From assembly GCA_030737875.1 (NCBI GenBank), contig CM060912.1:208767231-208831230 (forward strand): a stretch of DNA of 64,000 nucleotides. The letters run 5' to 3'. The DNA comes from Allium sativum. Taxonomy: Eukaryota; Streptophyta; Magnoliopsida; Asparagales; Amaryllidaceae. A program made the translations under genes and the position numbers. Shown here piece after piece: positions 20,465 through 32,115 of this stretch; the stretch's first letter is position 1, and every line of letters starts with the position of its first letter. The notes beneath the pieces were generated by a model that saw nothing but the letters and a program-made list of their open reading frames with translations, was not told the DNA's origin and searched no databases.

Positions 20465-23400
20465 TATCGTCATTATCTTGCTTTACTTCAATACTAAGAA
20501 AGTGATGAAGTAGACCCAAGTCGTTTATCTCAAATTCTTGCATCATGTTTTTCTTAAATTCTTCAATATTATCCAGACTATTTCCCATAAAAATCAAATC
20601 ATCCACATATATACCAATGATGAGAATATTACCTTTATTCTCCTTGATGTAAAGAGTATGCTTAATTGGACACCTTTTGAATCCCATCTTCACAAAATCC
20701 TCATTTATGTGACTATACCATGCACGGGGGGCTTGCTTAAGGCCATACATTGTTTTCTTCAACCAATAGACTTTATTTTCTTCATTCTTTATCACATAAC
20801 CAGGAGGTTGATCAATGCACACCTCTTCTTGTTTCACTCCATTCATGAAAGTAAATTTAACACCCACTTAATAATCTGGCCACCTATTTTGAACGGCCAA
20901 TGAAAGTACGAAACGAATTATTTCAAGATGTGCCATGGGAGCAAAAATTTCTTTGCAAACAACACATACTTTTGCTTGTAGCCTTTCACAACTAATCGTG
21001 CTTTATGTTTTACAACTTCACCTTATGCATTCAATTTTGTCTTGTAAACCCATTTGACTCCAATGGGTTTCTCCTCATTAGGTACTTCAACAAACTCCCA
21101 TGTTTGGTTCCTTTCAATTGCATCAATCTCTTGATCCATGGCTTGTCTCCGATTTTCTTCCTTGGCAGCTTCTTCAAAATCAACCATATTCATATTTGCA
21201 TACAAAGGAAAATCAACAATTCATCCTCTAAAATTCTTCTTGTTTTTCCATAAATTTTCGCAAGAGTCTTTTCCTTTTAGATGTTGATTCTGAACTTGAC
21301 AATGATGAGCTTGGAGCAGAACTAGATAGTGTAGTAGGTGGAGTTGATCCTTCTTCTTCTTCTTCAGTTTGCTCAAATGTACCATTATCAAGCAAAATAC
21401 TTTTACTCTTTCTCTCATTTTTCCATACCCATGCTTCTCTCTCACTGAAATCACTGACTAATAATAGTCTTCTCTATTTTAGGGTTATGCAATTTGTATG
21501 CCTTGGAACTTTTACTATAGGCAACAAAGATGCACTTTTCTGATTTGTCATCAAGTTTTTCTCTCTTTTCATTTAGTATGTTAGAGTAAAAAATGCTTCT
21601 AAAAATTCAGAAGTGAGAGACACATGGATTACGACCACTCCATGCTTCATGTGGACTCTTTTCTTGAACATTTTTAGCTGTCACACAGTTGAAAACATAG
21701 CATGAACATGCCATAGCTTCATCCCAAAATATTTTAGGCAATCCTTTTGTCTTTAGCATACTTTGAACAAGTACCATGATGATACGATTCTTTCTTTCGA
21801 CCACCCATTTTCTTTAGGGGTTGAGCGAACTGTTAGTTGATGATGAATGACATTATGCTTAAAGAAATTTCCGAATTCTTCTGCTATATTTTCTCCACCA
21901 CGATAGGAACACACTGTCGTTATAGAAAAACCACTTTGCTTCTCTACAAGTGCTTTAAAATTCTTGAACACCACAAATACTTGATACTTCTCTTTGAGAA
22001 AGTAAATCCACATCTTGCGACTATAGTCATCAATAAAAGTGAGAAAATACCGATTACCTCCAAGAGAGTTTGTGCGCATAGGTCTATAGAAATCCGAATG
22101 CACTAGCTTCAAAGAATTCTTCGCTCGCTATGTGTTTTCTTTTGGAAATGGATCTCAATGGCGCTTTCAAAAACAAAACTTCACATACTTTGTCTTTTTT
22201 GATAATATTTGGGATGCCTCATACAATACGATCTTTGCAAATTTTGGATAGAGTGCTAAACTCAAGTGATTATAACGAAGATGCCAAAGCCATGAATTTT
22301 CATTAACAATATTAGCAAAACATGGAAGAGCTATACTTCCAATTTGAAAGGAAAACATTTTGGTTAATGCCATTTTCACTTTTGCAATAAGAACACTAGT
22401 TTTTTCTTTGATCTCATATGAACCATCTTTGAAATTCACACTATATCCCTTTTTCAAAAGTTGCTACACACTCTGTGTTTAAGATCAGGAACATTAAAAA
22501 TATAATTTGTACCTTTCTTTGTCCGTATTAGAACATCACCATGGCCTTTGACAATGAGCCTTTTGTTATCACCCATCTTGACTTCTCATTGAACACTTTC
22601 ATAAAATTCACAAAGCAACTTTTATTTCCGATCATGTGGTTACTACAACCACTATCAATATACCATATATCATCAAAAGAAGCTTCTTGAATGTCACAAG
22701 CAAGAAGCATACTTTCATTTTGTGTCTTTAATTTCTCATCTAGAAAATTAGAATCATTCTTTTCATCTTGATTCTTTAAAAAAAAATCCTTTTTCATATG
22801 CCCATATTTATGGCAATAGTGGCATTGAAAATTATAAGAGTTACCTTTTTCTCTTCCACTATATCTTCCACGACCTCTTCCTCTTTGAGATGGACTTGAA
22901 TTTTCACTTTGAATTTTACCTCTTCCTTGTCTTCAACACAAGCTGATTTTCTACCTCTTCCTCAAATCCATCATGGTTGGTGTCTTGAATTTGAAAAGCT
23001 TGCTTGGAAGGAGAGGAATAAAATTGCTTTGATGCAAAGCTCATGAGATTGTAGTAGCCCCAACAATTCTTCAAGAGAGAAAGTATTCAAATATTTTGAT
23101 TCTTTAATAACAACAGTAACTTGCTCAAATTTCCTTGTCATGCTTCGAAGAGTTTTTTCAATAGGTCTTTTATCTGAAATTTCTTCACCGTTGACCCGAA
23201 GAAGGTTAGCAATAGAAATAGTTCTATTATAAAATCCTTCCATCAATTAACTTTCTTTCATTTTGAGTAAATCGAACTCACCTCTCAAATCTTGAAGTCT
23301 CACTATTTTTGCCTTTTCTTCACCTTTGTACACCTTATAATTGAGGATGTGTCATGCCTCCTTTGATGTTGATGTTGTAGAGATCCTCTAAAAAAATGCT

Positions 23401-23636
23401 TCATTCACTGTTTGGTAGATAAAATAAAGAGCCTTCTTGTTCTTCTTTCGATTCTCTTTCAAATTATTCAATTGTTGTGTTGAAAGTGCTTGATTCTCCG
23501 GTTCTTCATATCCATTTTCAACAATCTCCCAAAGATATTGAGAGCCATACAAGACCTTTATTTGATTGCTTCATTGATTGTAGTTATTTCCCATCAACCG
23601 ATTAAGTTGAGGTTTCCATTTATTGTTGGAAGCCAT
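20465..23636 (-). pseudogene. Copia-1 gag-pol pseudogene
   Basis: It starts MASNNKWKPQLNRLMGNNY (23,636). Gag follows (VLYGSQYLWEIVENGYEEPE, then SIANLLRVNGEEISDKR) with a zinc knuckle CHYCHKYGHMKKDF near 22,840-22,790, in which the last Cys appears to be Phe. Protease shows WYIDSGCSNHM near 22,680. The pre-integrase HLRYNHLSL is near 22,290 and the integrase core HSDFYRPMRTNSLGGNRYFL runs from 22,110. Reverse transcriptase shows GVKWVYKTKLNA (21,040), WLKKTMYGLKQAPRAWY (20,750) and GIYVDDLIF (20,600). Several frameshifts and stops (for example NYNQ* in gag) split the reading frame. Enzymes for particle assembly, cDNA synthesis and integration would be encoded if it were intact. Confidence 0.88.
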
Positions 23637-23647
23637 CTCTAAACCAT

Positions 23648-23659
23648 GCTTTGATACCA
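23648..23659 (-). promoter_or_regulatory. Copia-1 primer binding site (initiator tRNA-Met)
   Basis: The minus strand reads TGGTATCAAAGC three bases after the LTR end. It matches the tRNA-iMet 3' end complement TGGTATCAGAGC with one change. Confidence 0.85.
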
Positions 23660-23662
23660 CTT

Positions 23663-23996
23663 TGTAGTAATATATGTTATAAAATGATTGGAGATTATAG
23701 AGAAGAAATTTGTTCTTACTAACCCACTCAACTCACACACAAAGAGAATATTTGTTTACTCTAGAACTCACAATTGTACTAAGCACTCAAGATATATTTA
23801 CAATGCTTAAAAGTATGCCTTATTTATAGGACTATAAAGAATCTCTAGAATTTCTAATACATTTACTACATTTAATGTATTAAATATATGAAAACTCTAG
23901 ATTAAGAAATAATAAAAGACATAACATGCATATAACTAAAACTATTTAAGAATATTCTAGAAAACTAAAATAAAGCTTAGCTTATAATATTTAACA
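23663..23996 (-). repeat. Copia-1 5' LTR, 334 bp
   Basis: On the minus strand it begins TGTTAAATATTATAAGC (23,996) and ends ATATTACTACA (23,663). The boundaries are set by TG..CA and the adjacent PBS. The partner LTR is not in the window. Confidence 0.75.
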
Positions 23997-24995
23997 CTCT
24001 TCGATCACCCAAATCATCACGTCCATATTTCTTTATTGTAACTAAATACATTTATGCCAAAATTGTCTAATCACTTATGCGTAAAGAAATGGCAAACCCA
24101 TATTGTTCTTAATAAGATTAACATTAAATAACATTGTCCATCTAATATAAACATCACCGTGAAGTAATAATCATTTTTACTTCATAATCCATATGGCAAT
24201 AAAGACACTATTTATCAATGACTTTCCCATCAATTGTGTTAAATGGAATAATATTGAAAATGCACGAACGAATCATGTTAGTGGTATGTGGTACTCCTCT
24301 ATTCGTGTTAAAATACTAAAAAACTCATTAAGGAAATTGATAATGCATGATCATCACATGCTTCAAACTACCCGATTATAGATTCCTCACACTTAGCTAT
24401 ACAAGTTCATTATGTAATATCAATTTGAAATTTCGGATTGATGATGATTGGATGCCACTTTATGTGTTTCAAGAAGTAATTGGACTTCTTACACATTTTC
24501 TTTATCATGTGTTATGGATTTGAATTATAAGAAAATAGGATAATTGAAAAACTGCAGAATTATTTTTATTGAGGAAGATTGATTTTCAACACAAATGTTT
24601 CTCTGGAGTTTGAAAAAATGAATAAGATATCTATAATGATTCGTTACAGAAGTTTATATATACGAACGAATAGACAAATGGGCTTTAAGATTTGCTGGTA
24701 TTTATCCTTGTATATTCGTAGATGGTCTTCAGCTTTGTATTGAATAAATTGGACATAAGAATGGATGGTCAGGATGCAATCTAGTTATATCTGATGAATA
24801 TACTTAAGCCGCCTTTACTTTACTTCAGCATTTTATTTCCCCCCTTCGAATTGAAGCTACGGTTAGGGTTTTAACGGCGAACCCTAGTTGCTATTAGGTT
24901 CTTTCTCCACTGATCCATTCAAGAAATATGATAAATTAGATTCATCTCCCCTTTTGCAACTCTTAATAGCCTCAGGTTTAGCGATTCTCATTAAA
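23997..24995. other. AT-rich sequence between the two copia elements, possible Copia-2 3' LTR
   Basis: I see no ORF with a domain. Two minus-strand purine tracts, GAAGGGGGGAAATAAAA (about 24,852) followed by TGCTGAAG, and CAAAAGGGGAGA (about 24,957) followed by TGAATC, are candidate PPTs. Copia-2's 3' LTR may therefore start at about 24,836 or 24,944. Its far end cannot be set without a second LTR copy. Confidence 0.4.
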
Positions 24996-24999
24996 TTTG

Positions 25000-27900
25000 A
25001 TTGATGAGCTTTATCATCTCTGGCCTCACAACAAAGTTGTTGCTAATATCTTCACTCTTTTTAGTTTGCTTATGATGATAATGCTTCGATTTGTTTTTTC
25101 TGAGATTTATTTGAGAATAACTACTTCCAATCTTCAATACTCTAAGGTTAACCCTAAACTTTGTAAAGTTTGGGTATGATAAAGCCTTCGTAAGAGTGTC
25201 TATCCTTTTAGTTAGTAGCAGGTATGTGTCTAACCTCCAAGTTTCATTTAATAATTTGTTCTCTAACAAAATATAAATCGATCTTTATATTCTTTGTTTT
25301 GGAACGTAGAATAGGGTTAGCTGACATATACACTGCACTCTGATTGTTACACTACAATATTGATTTGTCTATTTTGATATTGAGTCCAGTAAGTAATGAC
25401 TTCAGCCATATCATTTCTGTTGTCGCATTAGCTATGCTTCTATATTCTGCTTATGTGCTAGATCTGGATATTGTAGACTTTTTTCTTGAACACAATGAAA
25501 AAATTGCGTTTCTAATATAAATACAATATTCAATAGTTGATTTCCTATCATCTGGATCTGATGCCCAATCAACATCAGAAAATCCAATGATACTGAAATT
25601 GCTGCTGGCTTTGATGTGTAGACAATAATGCAATGTAGCTTTCAGATATCTGAGAATTCTTTTGACTTCTTCCCAATGTGTATCAATTGGTTCCTACATA
25701 AATTGACATGCTTTATTAACACTGCATGCTATATCTGGTTTAGTAATAGTTGCGTACTGTGAAGCACCAACTATACTTCTGTATTGTTTTGAGTTATATA
25801 TGGGTTTTCTCTTGTGTTTAGACAAGTATTGATTGCTAATCATTAGAGTTAGTTGACCATTTGAGCCTTTGTCAGCAGTTCAAATATATACTTTCTTTGT
25901 GATAAAAAATTTTTGTTGATGAACATGCAATCATCTCTATTCCCAGAAAGTAATTGAGTGACCCCAAATCTTTAACTGAGAGTTGTTTGTCTAAATAGCT
26001 TGCAAGATTGTTGATTTATGTATTATCATTTCCTGTAATGATAGGATTATCAACATATATTAGTATATATATAATTGAGCAACCATTAAGCTTTGTGAGT
26101 AAAGAGTTATCTATTTTGGTAGATAGAAAACCATATTACTTATTATGGCTTTACATCTATCAAACCATGCACGTGGAGCTTGTTTAAGGCCATAAATGAC
26201 ATTTTTTAATTTGCACACATATTCTGGTTGCTGAATAAACCCTTCAGGTTGTTCCATGTATACATCTTCTTGTAGTATTCCATTGAGGAATGCATTACTA
26301 ACATCTAGTTTCTAAGTTGCCACTTGTTGCTCATTGCAATTGAAAGAATACCTCTAATAGTTGATGGTTTCACTACCGATGAAAAAGTTTCTTTGTAGTC
26401 AAAGTCTTGTTGTTGTGTGAAGCCTTTGGCTACCAACCTTGCTCTGTATCTATCAATAAATCCATCTGACTTTCTTTTTATTATGTAAATCCATTTACAC
26501 ATGATAATATTTTTGTCATTGGAGGCTTTGCTAATTCCCGTGTTTGATTCTGCATAAGGGCTTGATACTCTATATCCATAGCTTTTGTCCAATTGCTGTC
26601 AACTTTAGCCTGATCAAAATAGGTAGGTTCTTCATGAATAGCAACGACACAATATGTTTTAGGTTTGAATATCCCACTCTTTGATATAGCAATCATGGGA
26701 TGCGTTGGTGTAACTTGAGGTTGAGCACATGGTTGTTCCTCTACTTTTGTACTGTCTGAATTATTATCCTAATTTTCATTCTGATGATCACTAACAGTTT
26801 CTTCTCGACTTTGTAGTGTAGTTGATTCATTAAATTTACTGGGTGGCTGAACAATATCATCACTAAGTGATGTTGCACTGTCACATGTCTTGCTAGTTTC
26901 ACTTGCTCTTATAGGCTCAAAATACCAGGTAATGGTGGTATGGAAATACTTATGTCAAGTATTCTGTTTGAAGTTTTATTATTCCCATTAGGATATGGAA
27001 AAATTCTTTCAATAAACATAAAATGTCTACTAATATATTCTTCCATTATCATCTAAACACTTATACCCTTTTTGACCTTGGCAAAGCTTATAAATGTACA
27101 AGATTTTGATCTATATTCAAACTTGTGCCTATTATAAGGTCTAAGATAAGGATAACATAAATATCCAAAAAAATATAGAAACTGTAGTCAGGTTTAACAT
27201 TATATAGTTTTACATGAGGACTTATTTGTAAGTACTTTAGTTGGCAATTTATTTATCAAGTAAACTGTTGTACTTAACGAATTAGGCCAAAATTTTAATG
27301 GCATCTTTACCTGAGCAAATAATGTTAACCCTGATTTAACAATATGTATATGTTTCCTTTCAACAAACCCATTTTGTTCTGAAGTACAGGGACAAGTGGT
27401 TCTATGAACAATTCCCTTTTTAAGAAAATAATTCTTCAATGTATTGTACTTAGTACCCCATCAGAGCGAAATATTTTTGCTTGACATTCAGTCTATTTTT
27501 TAACTTGAGTAATAAATTGCACAACAGTATTATAAGTACCGGACTTGGATTATAAAAAATAGATATCTATGTATATCTACTGTAGGCATCTACAGTGTAT
27601 ATATACAGATATATATCCATAATCTAAATTTATTGGGGAAGACCCCTACAAGTCAGTAGCAATTAAATGTAACGGTTTAGAATATTTATTGGTAGAATCA
27701 ATAAATAGTAATTTATGACTTTTGCCCATTTGGAAATATATGCATACGTGAGGAATAACAACATTATCAAATTTTATATTGCTTTCTGCAAGAATTTGTT
27801 TAACAATACTCGTACATGAATGACCAAATTTATTGTGCCATAAATCAAACACATTGCTTTCATTATCCATATAACTCTCACTGAGATTGCAGTTCACTTT

Positions 27901-28221
27901 TCTTACTTCGGTTTTGTTGCAGTTGGTTGGATTGAACACATACAGTCCATTTACTTCATTGCCCTACAACAAAACAGTTTTCGTAGTTTAGTAAATATAT
28001 CTTTGATAAAACAAAAATTTGGAAAAAATTCAAAGTATACTCGATTATCCTTTGCAAATTGAGATACACCTAACAAATTCTTTTTAATATCTGGAACCCT
28101 CAATAGATTATTTAAAAGAAAGTGTTTGTTTCCATTTATATATCCACTACCTGTATGAGTAATGTTTATAGACTTTCCATTCCCCATGCACACTAATTAA
28201 TTACCTCTATATTCCTTACTA
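25000..28221 (-). pseudogene. Copia-2: decayed Ty1/copia pol, 5' part displaced by the insertion at 28,222
   Basis: On the minus strand, from 28,221, the code reads SKEYRGN, then MGNGKSINITHTGSGYI and LLRVPDIKKNLLGVSQFA (protease to pre-integrase). Next come LWHNKFGHSC (27,840), integrase C-part GIVHRTTCPCTSEQNGFVER (27,400), reverse transcriptase [20 protein letters not shown] and [16 protein letters not shown] (26,500-26,370), and a LKQAPRAWF region (26,170). RNase H follows as GFSDVDWASDPDDRKST (25,580), then the usual tail TKRIDTLTKALS (25,200). Many stops and indels are present. Copia homology runs right up to the TG at 28,222. Gag and the 5' LTR are absent here and may lie beyond the right end of the window. 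Confidence 0.85.
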
Positions 28222-29679
28222 TGACACCCCGCATCCGTTAATGTCACTCATAAAGGAATGCATTAAGTTTCATGAAGTTCAACAGGTAAACATTACAGAA
28301 AATTTACAAGACAGATATAAAATAGCAGCAGAAAATTTTAAACTTCATTATTCAAATTAAATCATTGTCTCAAAAAGCCAGTTACAACCAAAACCAGTTA
28401 CATCAAATTTGTCTCACAAGAAAACATCTCATAAACCAAAGCATCAGAGTACATAAAATCCTATCCCTTGACATAGCCATACTAAAGAAGTGAGCAAGTC
28501 AAAACGGTATGTCTCAAGAAATCCAAGTCAAGTTCAAGCTATAAGAGAAACCCTAGTCACTGTTGAATGCTTTAACTCTGAGAACCTGATGGGAAGGAAG
28601 AAAGAGGCAAAAGGAAAAGGATCAGATATGAAGTCTAGCGAGTTCCAGTAATTTACAAATATGCATAAAATAGAGTTGCCAAGACAGGTAAATAAGACTA
28701 GATGAGAATTGTATAGTGTCATAACAGATAAACTAAACATAATAACATGATGGACATGAATAACAAGAATAAACTTATGATCGAGTAATGCTTCACATTT
28801 ATATCCTAAACAGGTATGTCTGCACCATTACTAGTATAACAAAATTAACATGATTAGGTATTACCCTAATTACACAATAGCAGGAACAAAATTAGGTGTT
28901 TTAACCTAATTACATAATAGCAGGATTTACAACAGGGTTAACAGCAGGATTAACAACAAGATTAACAGCAGGATTAGGTGTACCTTAATTACATAATAGG
29001 ATTAGGTGTTATCCTAATTATATAACAGTAGGATTAGGTGTACCCTAATTACTACCCATACGATCATCTCCCTATTACCCGAATACCCTGTGTCTGCCCC
29101 TACAGTAGGGTGTATCACTCCCTAACCTAGAAACTTATATAATACAACAATATCCTAGGTGTCGGGACTCTTAAGTCCCGTAGTTGGATCCATACACGCT
29201 CATGACTTAGTCGAAAACGCACCCCTAACACCTCCAAAACCTGTGAAACTATTACTATCTAGATCAGTAAAGCGTGCCCTGTCCCTTACCTAATGCGAGG
29301 CCCCTACCAAGATACTAATAGGGATATTAACTGATATGGGTTCCAAACAGCAGATTCACACAAGCCAAACCCCATAAGCTTATGCCTCCAAAACAAGGAT
29401 TTAAGTTTGCCCAAAACCCAATACAACGACAGAACAAGGGACATCTTAGCTTATTAATAATCAAGTTTTAACCTACAAGGTTTAGGTTTGTTAATAAGCA
29501 TGGTTGTAATATTACATTTTTCTGTAAATGTTATTTTGCGTACAAGCCTTCCCCAAAACAAGCACCTGCCCAGATGTACATGTATAATATAGTAATTCAG
29601 TTTACTAGCCTACATCTAGTACTTACATTTTCATAGCATGTTTTTTAATTAATGTTTGTGTTAATTCTAGCCCAACATG

Positions 29680-30200
29680 TACATTTCTAAATGACATCAG
29701 GTATGCATATTTTACATTTCTAAACGAAAGCAGGTATGCATTTTTTATATTTCTAAATGACAGCAGGTATGCATATTTTACACTTCTAAATGACTGCAGA
29801 TATGCGTGATTTACATTTCTAAATTGACAACAGATATTTACATTTCTTAATGATAGCAGGTATGCATGATTACGTTTCTCAAATGACAGTAGGTATGCAT
29901 AATTATATTTCTTAAATGACATCATGCATAATCACATTTCTTAAATGACAGCAGGTATGCATAATTACATTTCTTAAATGACAGTAGGTATGCATAACTA
30001 CATTTCTTAAATGACATCAGGTATGCATAATTACATTTCTTAAATGATAGCAGGTATGCATAATTACATTTCTTAAATGACAGCAGGTATGCATAATTAT
30101 ATTTCTTAAATAACAGCAGGTATGCATAATTACATTTCTTAAATGACAGTAGATAATTACATTTCTTAATCACAGTAGGTATGCATATTATCATATTCCA
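29680..30200. repeat. 33-bp tandem array in the E3 LTR, about 15 copies
   Basis: The unit AATTACATTTCTTAAATGAC + AGCAGGTATGCAT (33 bp) repeats head to tail with point changes and a few length variants. Because 33 is a multiple of three, the minus strand shows open frames repeating YAYLLSFKKCN; these are a by-product of the repeat, not a protein gene. Confidence 0.9.
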
Positions 30201-30969
30201 AATTATGACATGTATACATGTTATCATATTACAGCATGTATACATTATATGCAAATTATGCTCAAATTACAGCATGTATAAATTACCATTTCATATGCCA
30301 ATTATTTGTCAACTATATTCCTGAGTTATAGGTTTATGCATAATGTCCGTTAATAGCAAGTATACACACATTACCCCCTTTTTATCAGTTCACAGCAACC
30401 CTAAACATGTGTATTTTTTATCATTTATCCCAATTTATAGTCAGCAAGTCCCAATTTAGAAATATGCCTAAATTCTTCTTTTTATGTCATTTCTTATTGC
30501 CCCAATTATACGCATACTCAAATCGGTATAGCCTGTGCTTCTAAAAGGCTTGGGCGTAAAATAAAAAAGGGAAAGCTGAGGAAGAAGAATAGAATCACAT
30601 CACATGGGCATATAGGCAAGACTGGAAATAAACTAAAAATAGAAACAGGGAAAAGTAAGATAGATCCATATAACTATTACATGCATATGTTTTACTGAAC
30701 ATAACGACATAGATCAATAACAGTGAAAACATGTATAACGTTTATTTTACTGCCACTGTAGATCCTAACCAGTATATTTAACTGTCATGTTCAAGGCTTA
30801 AGAAATCGATGTAAATAACGGAAATCACAGTGAGTTTTGTTGAAGATAATTATATATAACACTATACCGTAGGAAGTACAAGTCCAATCCATATTGTATG
30901 TATGAAAGTCTTGATGGAGGCAGAAGAAGATACGAAGAATTTGTGTGAATTAAAAATGGGAGAAGCCAT

Positions 30970-30979
30970 CTATTTATGG
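30970..30979 (-). promoter_or_regulatory. TATA-like box of the E3 LTR
   Basis: The minus strand reads CCATAAATAG, followed downstream by a leader rich in CTTC. The GTCGAC array begins 157 bp upstream. Confidence 0.45.
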
Positions 30980-31135
30980 AGTTACAGAGCTAGCATCAAA
31001 CCATATATTTTAGGTTTTAAATCCACACCATACAAGTCACGATGAGTCAGCATGAATATAGTTTAAAAACAGTCCAAGTGTAAAAAAATGAATCTACCCA
31101 AAAATCCATCTGAATTCAGAAAAAAATTTAGGTAG

Positions 31136-31206
31136 GTCGACTCACTGTTCACCCTAGGTCGACCCTCTATTCACCTTGGGTTAACCCACTATTCACCTGG
31201 GTCGAC
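31136..31206. promoter_or_regulatory. GTCGAC palindrome array in the E3 LTR, ~22-bp spacing
   Basis: GTCGAC occurs at 31,136, 31,158 and 31,201, with GTTAAC in the same register at 31,180, so the starts are 22, 22 and 21 bp apart. The spacer is CCCACTATTCACCTT-like. GTTAAC is what GTCGAC becomes when its CpG is deaminated on both strands. The array lies 157-236 bp upstream of the TATA-like box. Confidence 0.65.
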
Positions 31207-31331
31207 CCACTATTGATTCTTGTTATTTATGTTGAATTTTATTTATATATAAGCTTTTACGTGTATACAAACTTCTATTCCCCATAACTTTGTAACTACC
31301 CGTATTTTTACGGTATATAAATAATTTATTT

Positions 31332-32115
31332 ATTTTTGAAATCAAAAAATGTGTGATCTTCTGAAGAGAAGAGAGCACATTTATATATATATATAATAAA
31401 ATCAAAGATAAAGAGTCTGGCTATAGTACATAAGAAGACAAGATAAAACATAACACGACTCTGGGGATGTAAAGGATCGTAGATAGATGAGCTCCAGATA
31501 AACCACCGCCCATCCTACTCCAATATCGAATTCCGGCAAAGCCACCACCCGATATTGAAGTATATCCACTCCAATACAATAACCCATACTCTCTAAGTAA
31601 AAGAAAAAATAATGAAGTACAACAACAAAACTCTCTAACAATAATCCCAAAAGACTTCAAATGAAATGCAAATCTTGAAACCAAACAACAATCCTCTAAG
31701 CTCCACAATAATATCCATCAACCTGAACACCTGAAAAGTACTAAACAAAAACAAAAAACATAAGTACCCTTCACATATATGTATGAATATGAATGATTAT
31801 ATATATATATATAAATATATATGTGTATAGAAATATATATATATATATATATATGAAAAAATATATAAATATATCCATACATATATGTGATAAAAGAGGA
31901 ATAAAAATAAACAAAGATGAACGAGTAACCCAAAAAAAAGAAATTAAACACAAATGCGATACCCATTACCTCTAAAGTAACTATTGATTCTCATAAATAA
32001 CCACAAATTAAATCTTACCTTATATAAAGCATAACCTAATCGCGAAGCCTTATAACGCGACCAAAATTAAATAATATGCATAACCTAATCGCGAAGCCTT
32101 ATAATCGCGAAACCT
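31332..32115. mobile_element. 784-bp unclassified insert in the E2 5' LTR, with 16-bp flanking direct repeats
   Basis: TATAAATAATTTATTT occurs at 31,316-31,331 and again at 32,116-32,131, exactly 800 bp apart. The 3' LTR of the same element has it once (58,982-58,997), which gives the empty site. The insert has (AT)n tracts (31,380-31,400; 31,797-31,865) and, near its right end, a tandem repeat of CATAACCTAATCGCGAAGCC. There is no terminal TG..CA, CACTA or poly(A). The long duplication fits a target-primed (non-LTR or retrocopy) insertion, but I cannot name it. Confidence 0.6.

Larger units (their letters stand above)
20465..23996 (-). mobile_element. Copia-1: Ty1/copia retrotransposon, 3' part missing at the HSP90 junction
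   Basis: On the minus strand the order is 5' LTR (23,996-23,663), PBS, gag, protease, integrase and reverse transcriptase, the standard copia order. Homology ends within the reverse transcriptase at about 20,465, where HSP90 sequence begins. RNase H and the 3' LTR are not in the adjacent sequence. If the HSP90 retrocopy inserted here, they should lie left of the window start. Confidence 0.85.
28222..31290 (-). repeat. Partial long LTR (element E3), minus orientation, cut by E2
   Basis: The left end is TGACACCCCGCATCCG, directly against Copia-2 coding sequence; on the minus strand the LTR thus ends CGGATGCGGGGTGTCA. No primer site follows it, so it is a 3' LTR or a solo LTR. Its minus-strand orientation is inferred from a TATA-like CCATAAATAG at 30,979-30,970, followed by a leader-like sequence. 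At 31,290/31,291 the giant LTR of E2 begins, so the rest lies beyond the window. At least 3.07 kb is visible. It contains a 33-bp tandem array and a GTCGAC array. Confidence 0.65.

Noticed and set aside
29623..30254. Minus-strand ORFs with repeated YAYLLSFKKCN, resembling a repeat protein
   Set aside because: They are the translation of a 33-bp non-coding tandem array in an LTR. Open frames follow from the unit length being a multiple of three, and there is no start context or non-repeat domain.
31718..31975. Hydrophobic Tyr/Ile-rich ORFs as small membrane proteins
   Set aside because: They come from (AT)n microsatellite sequence read in several frames on both strands.
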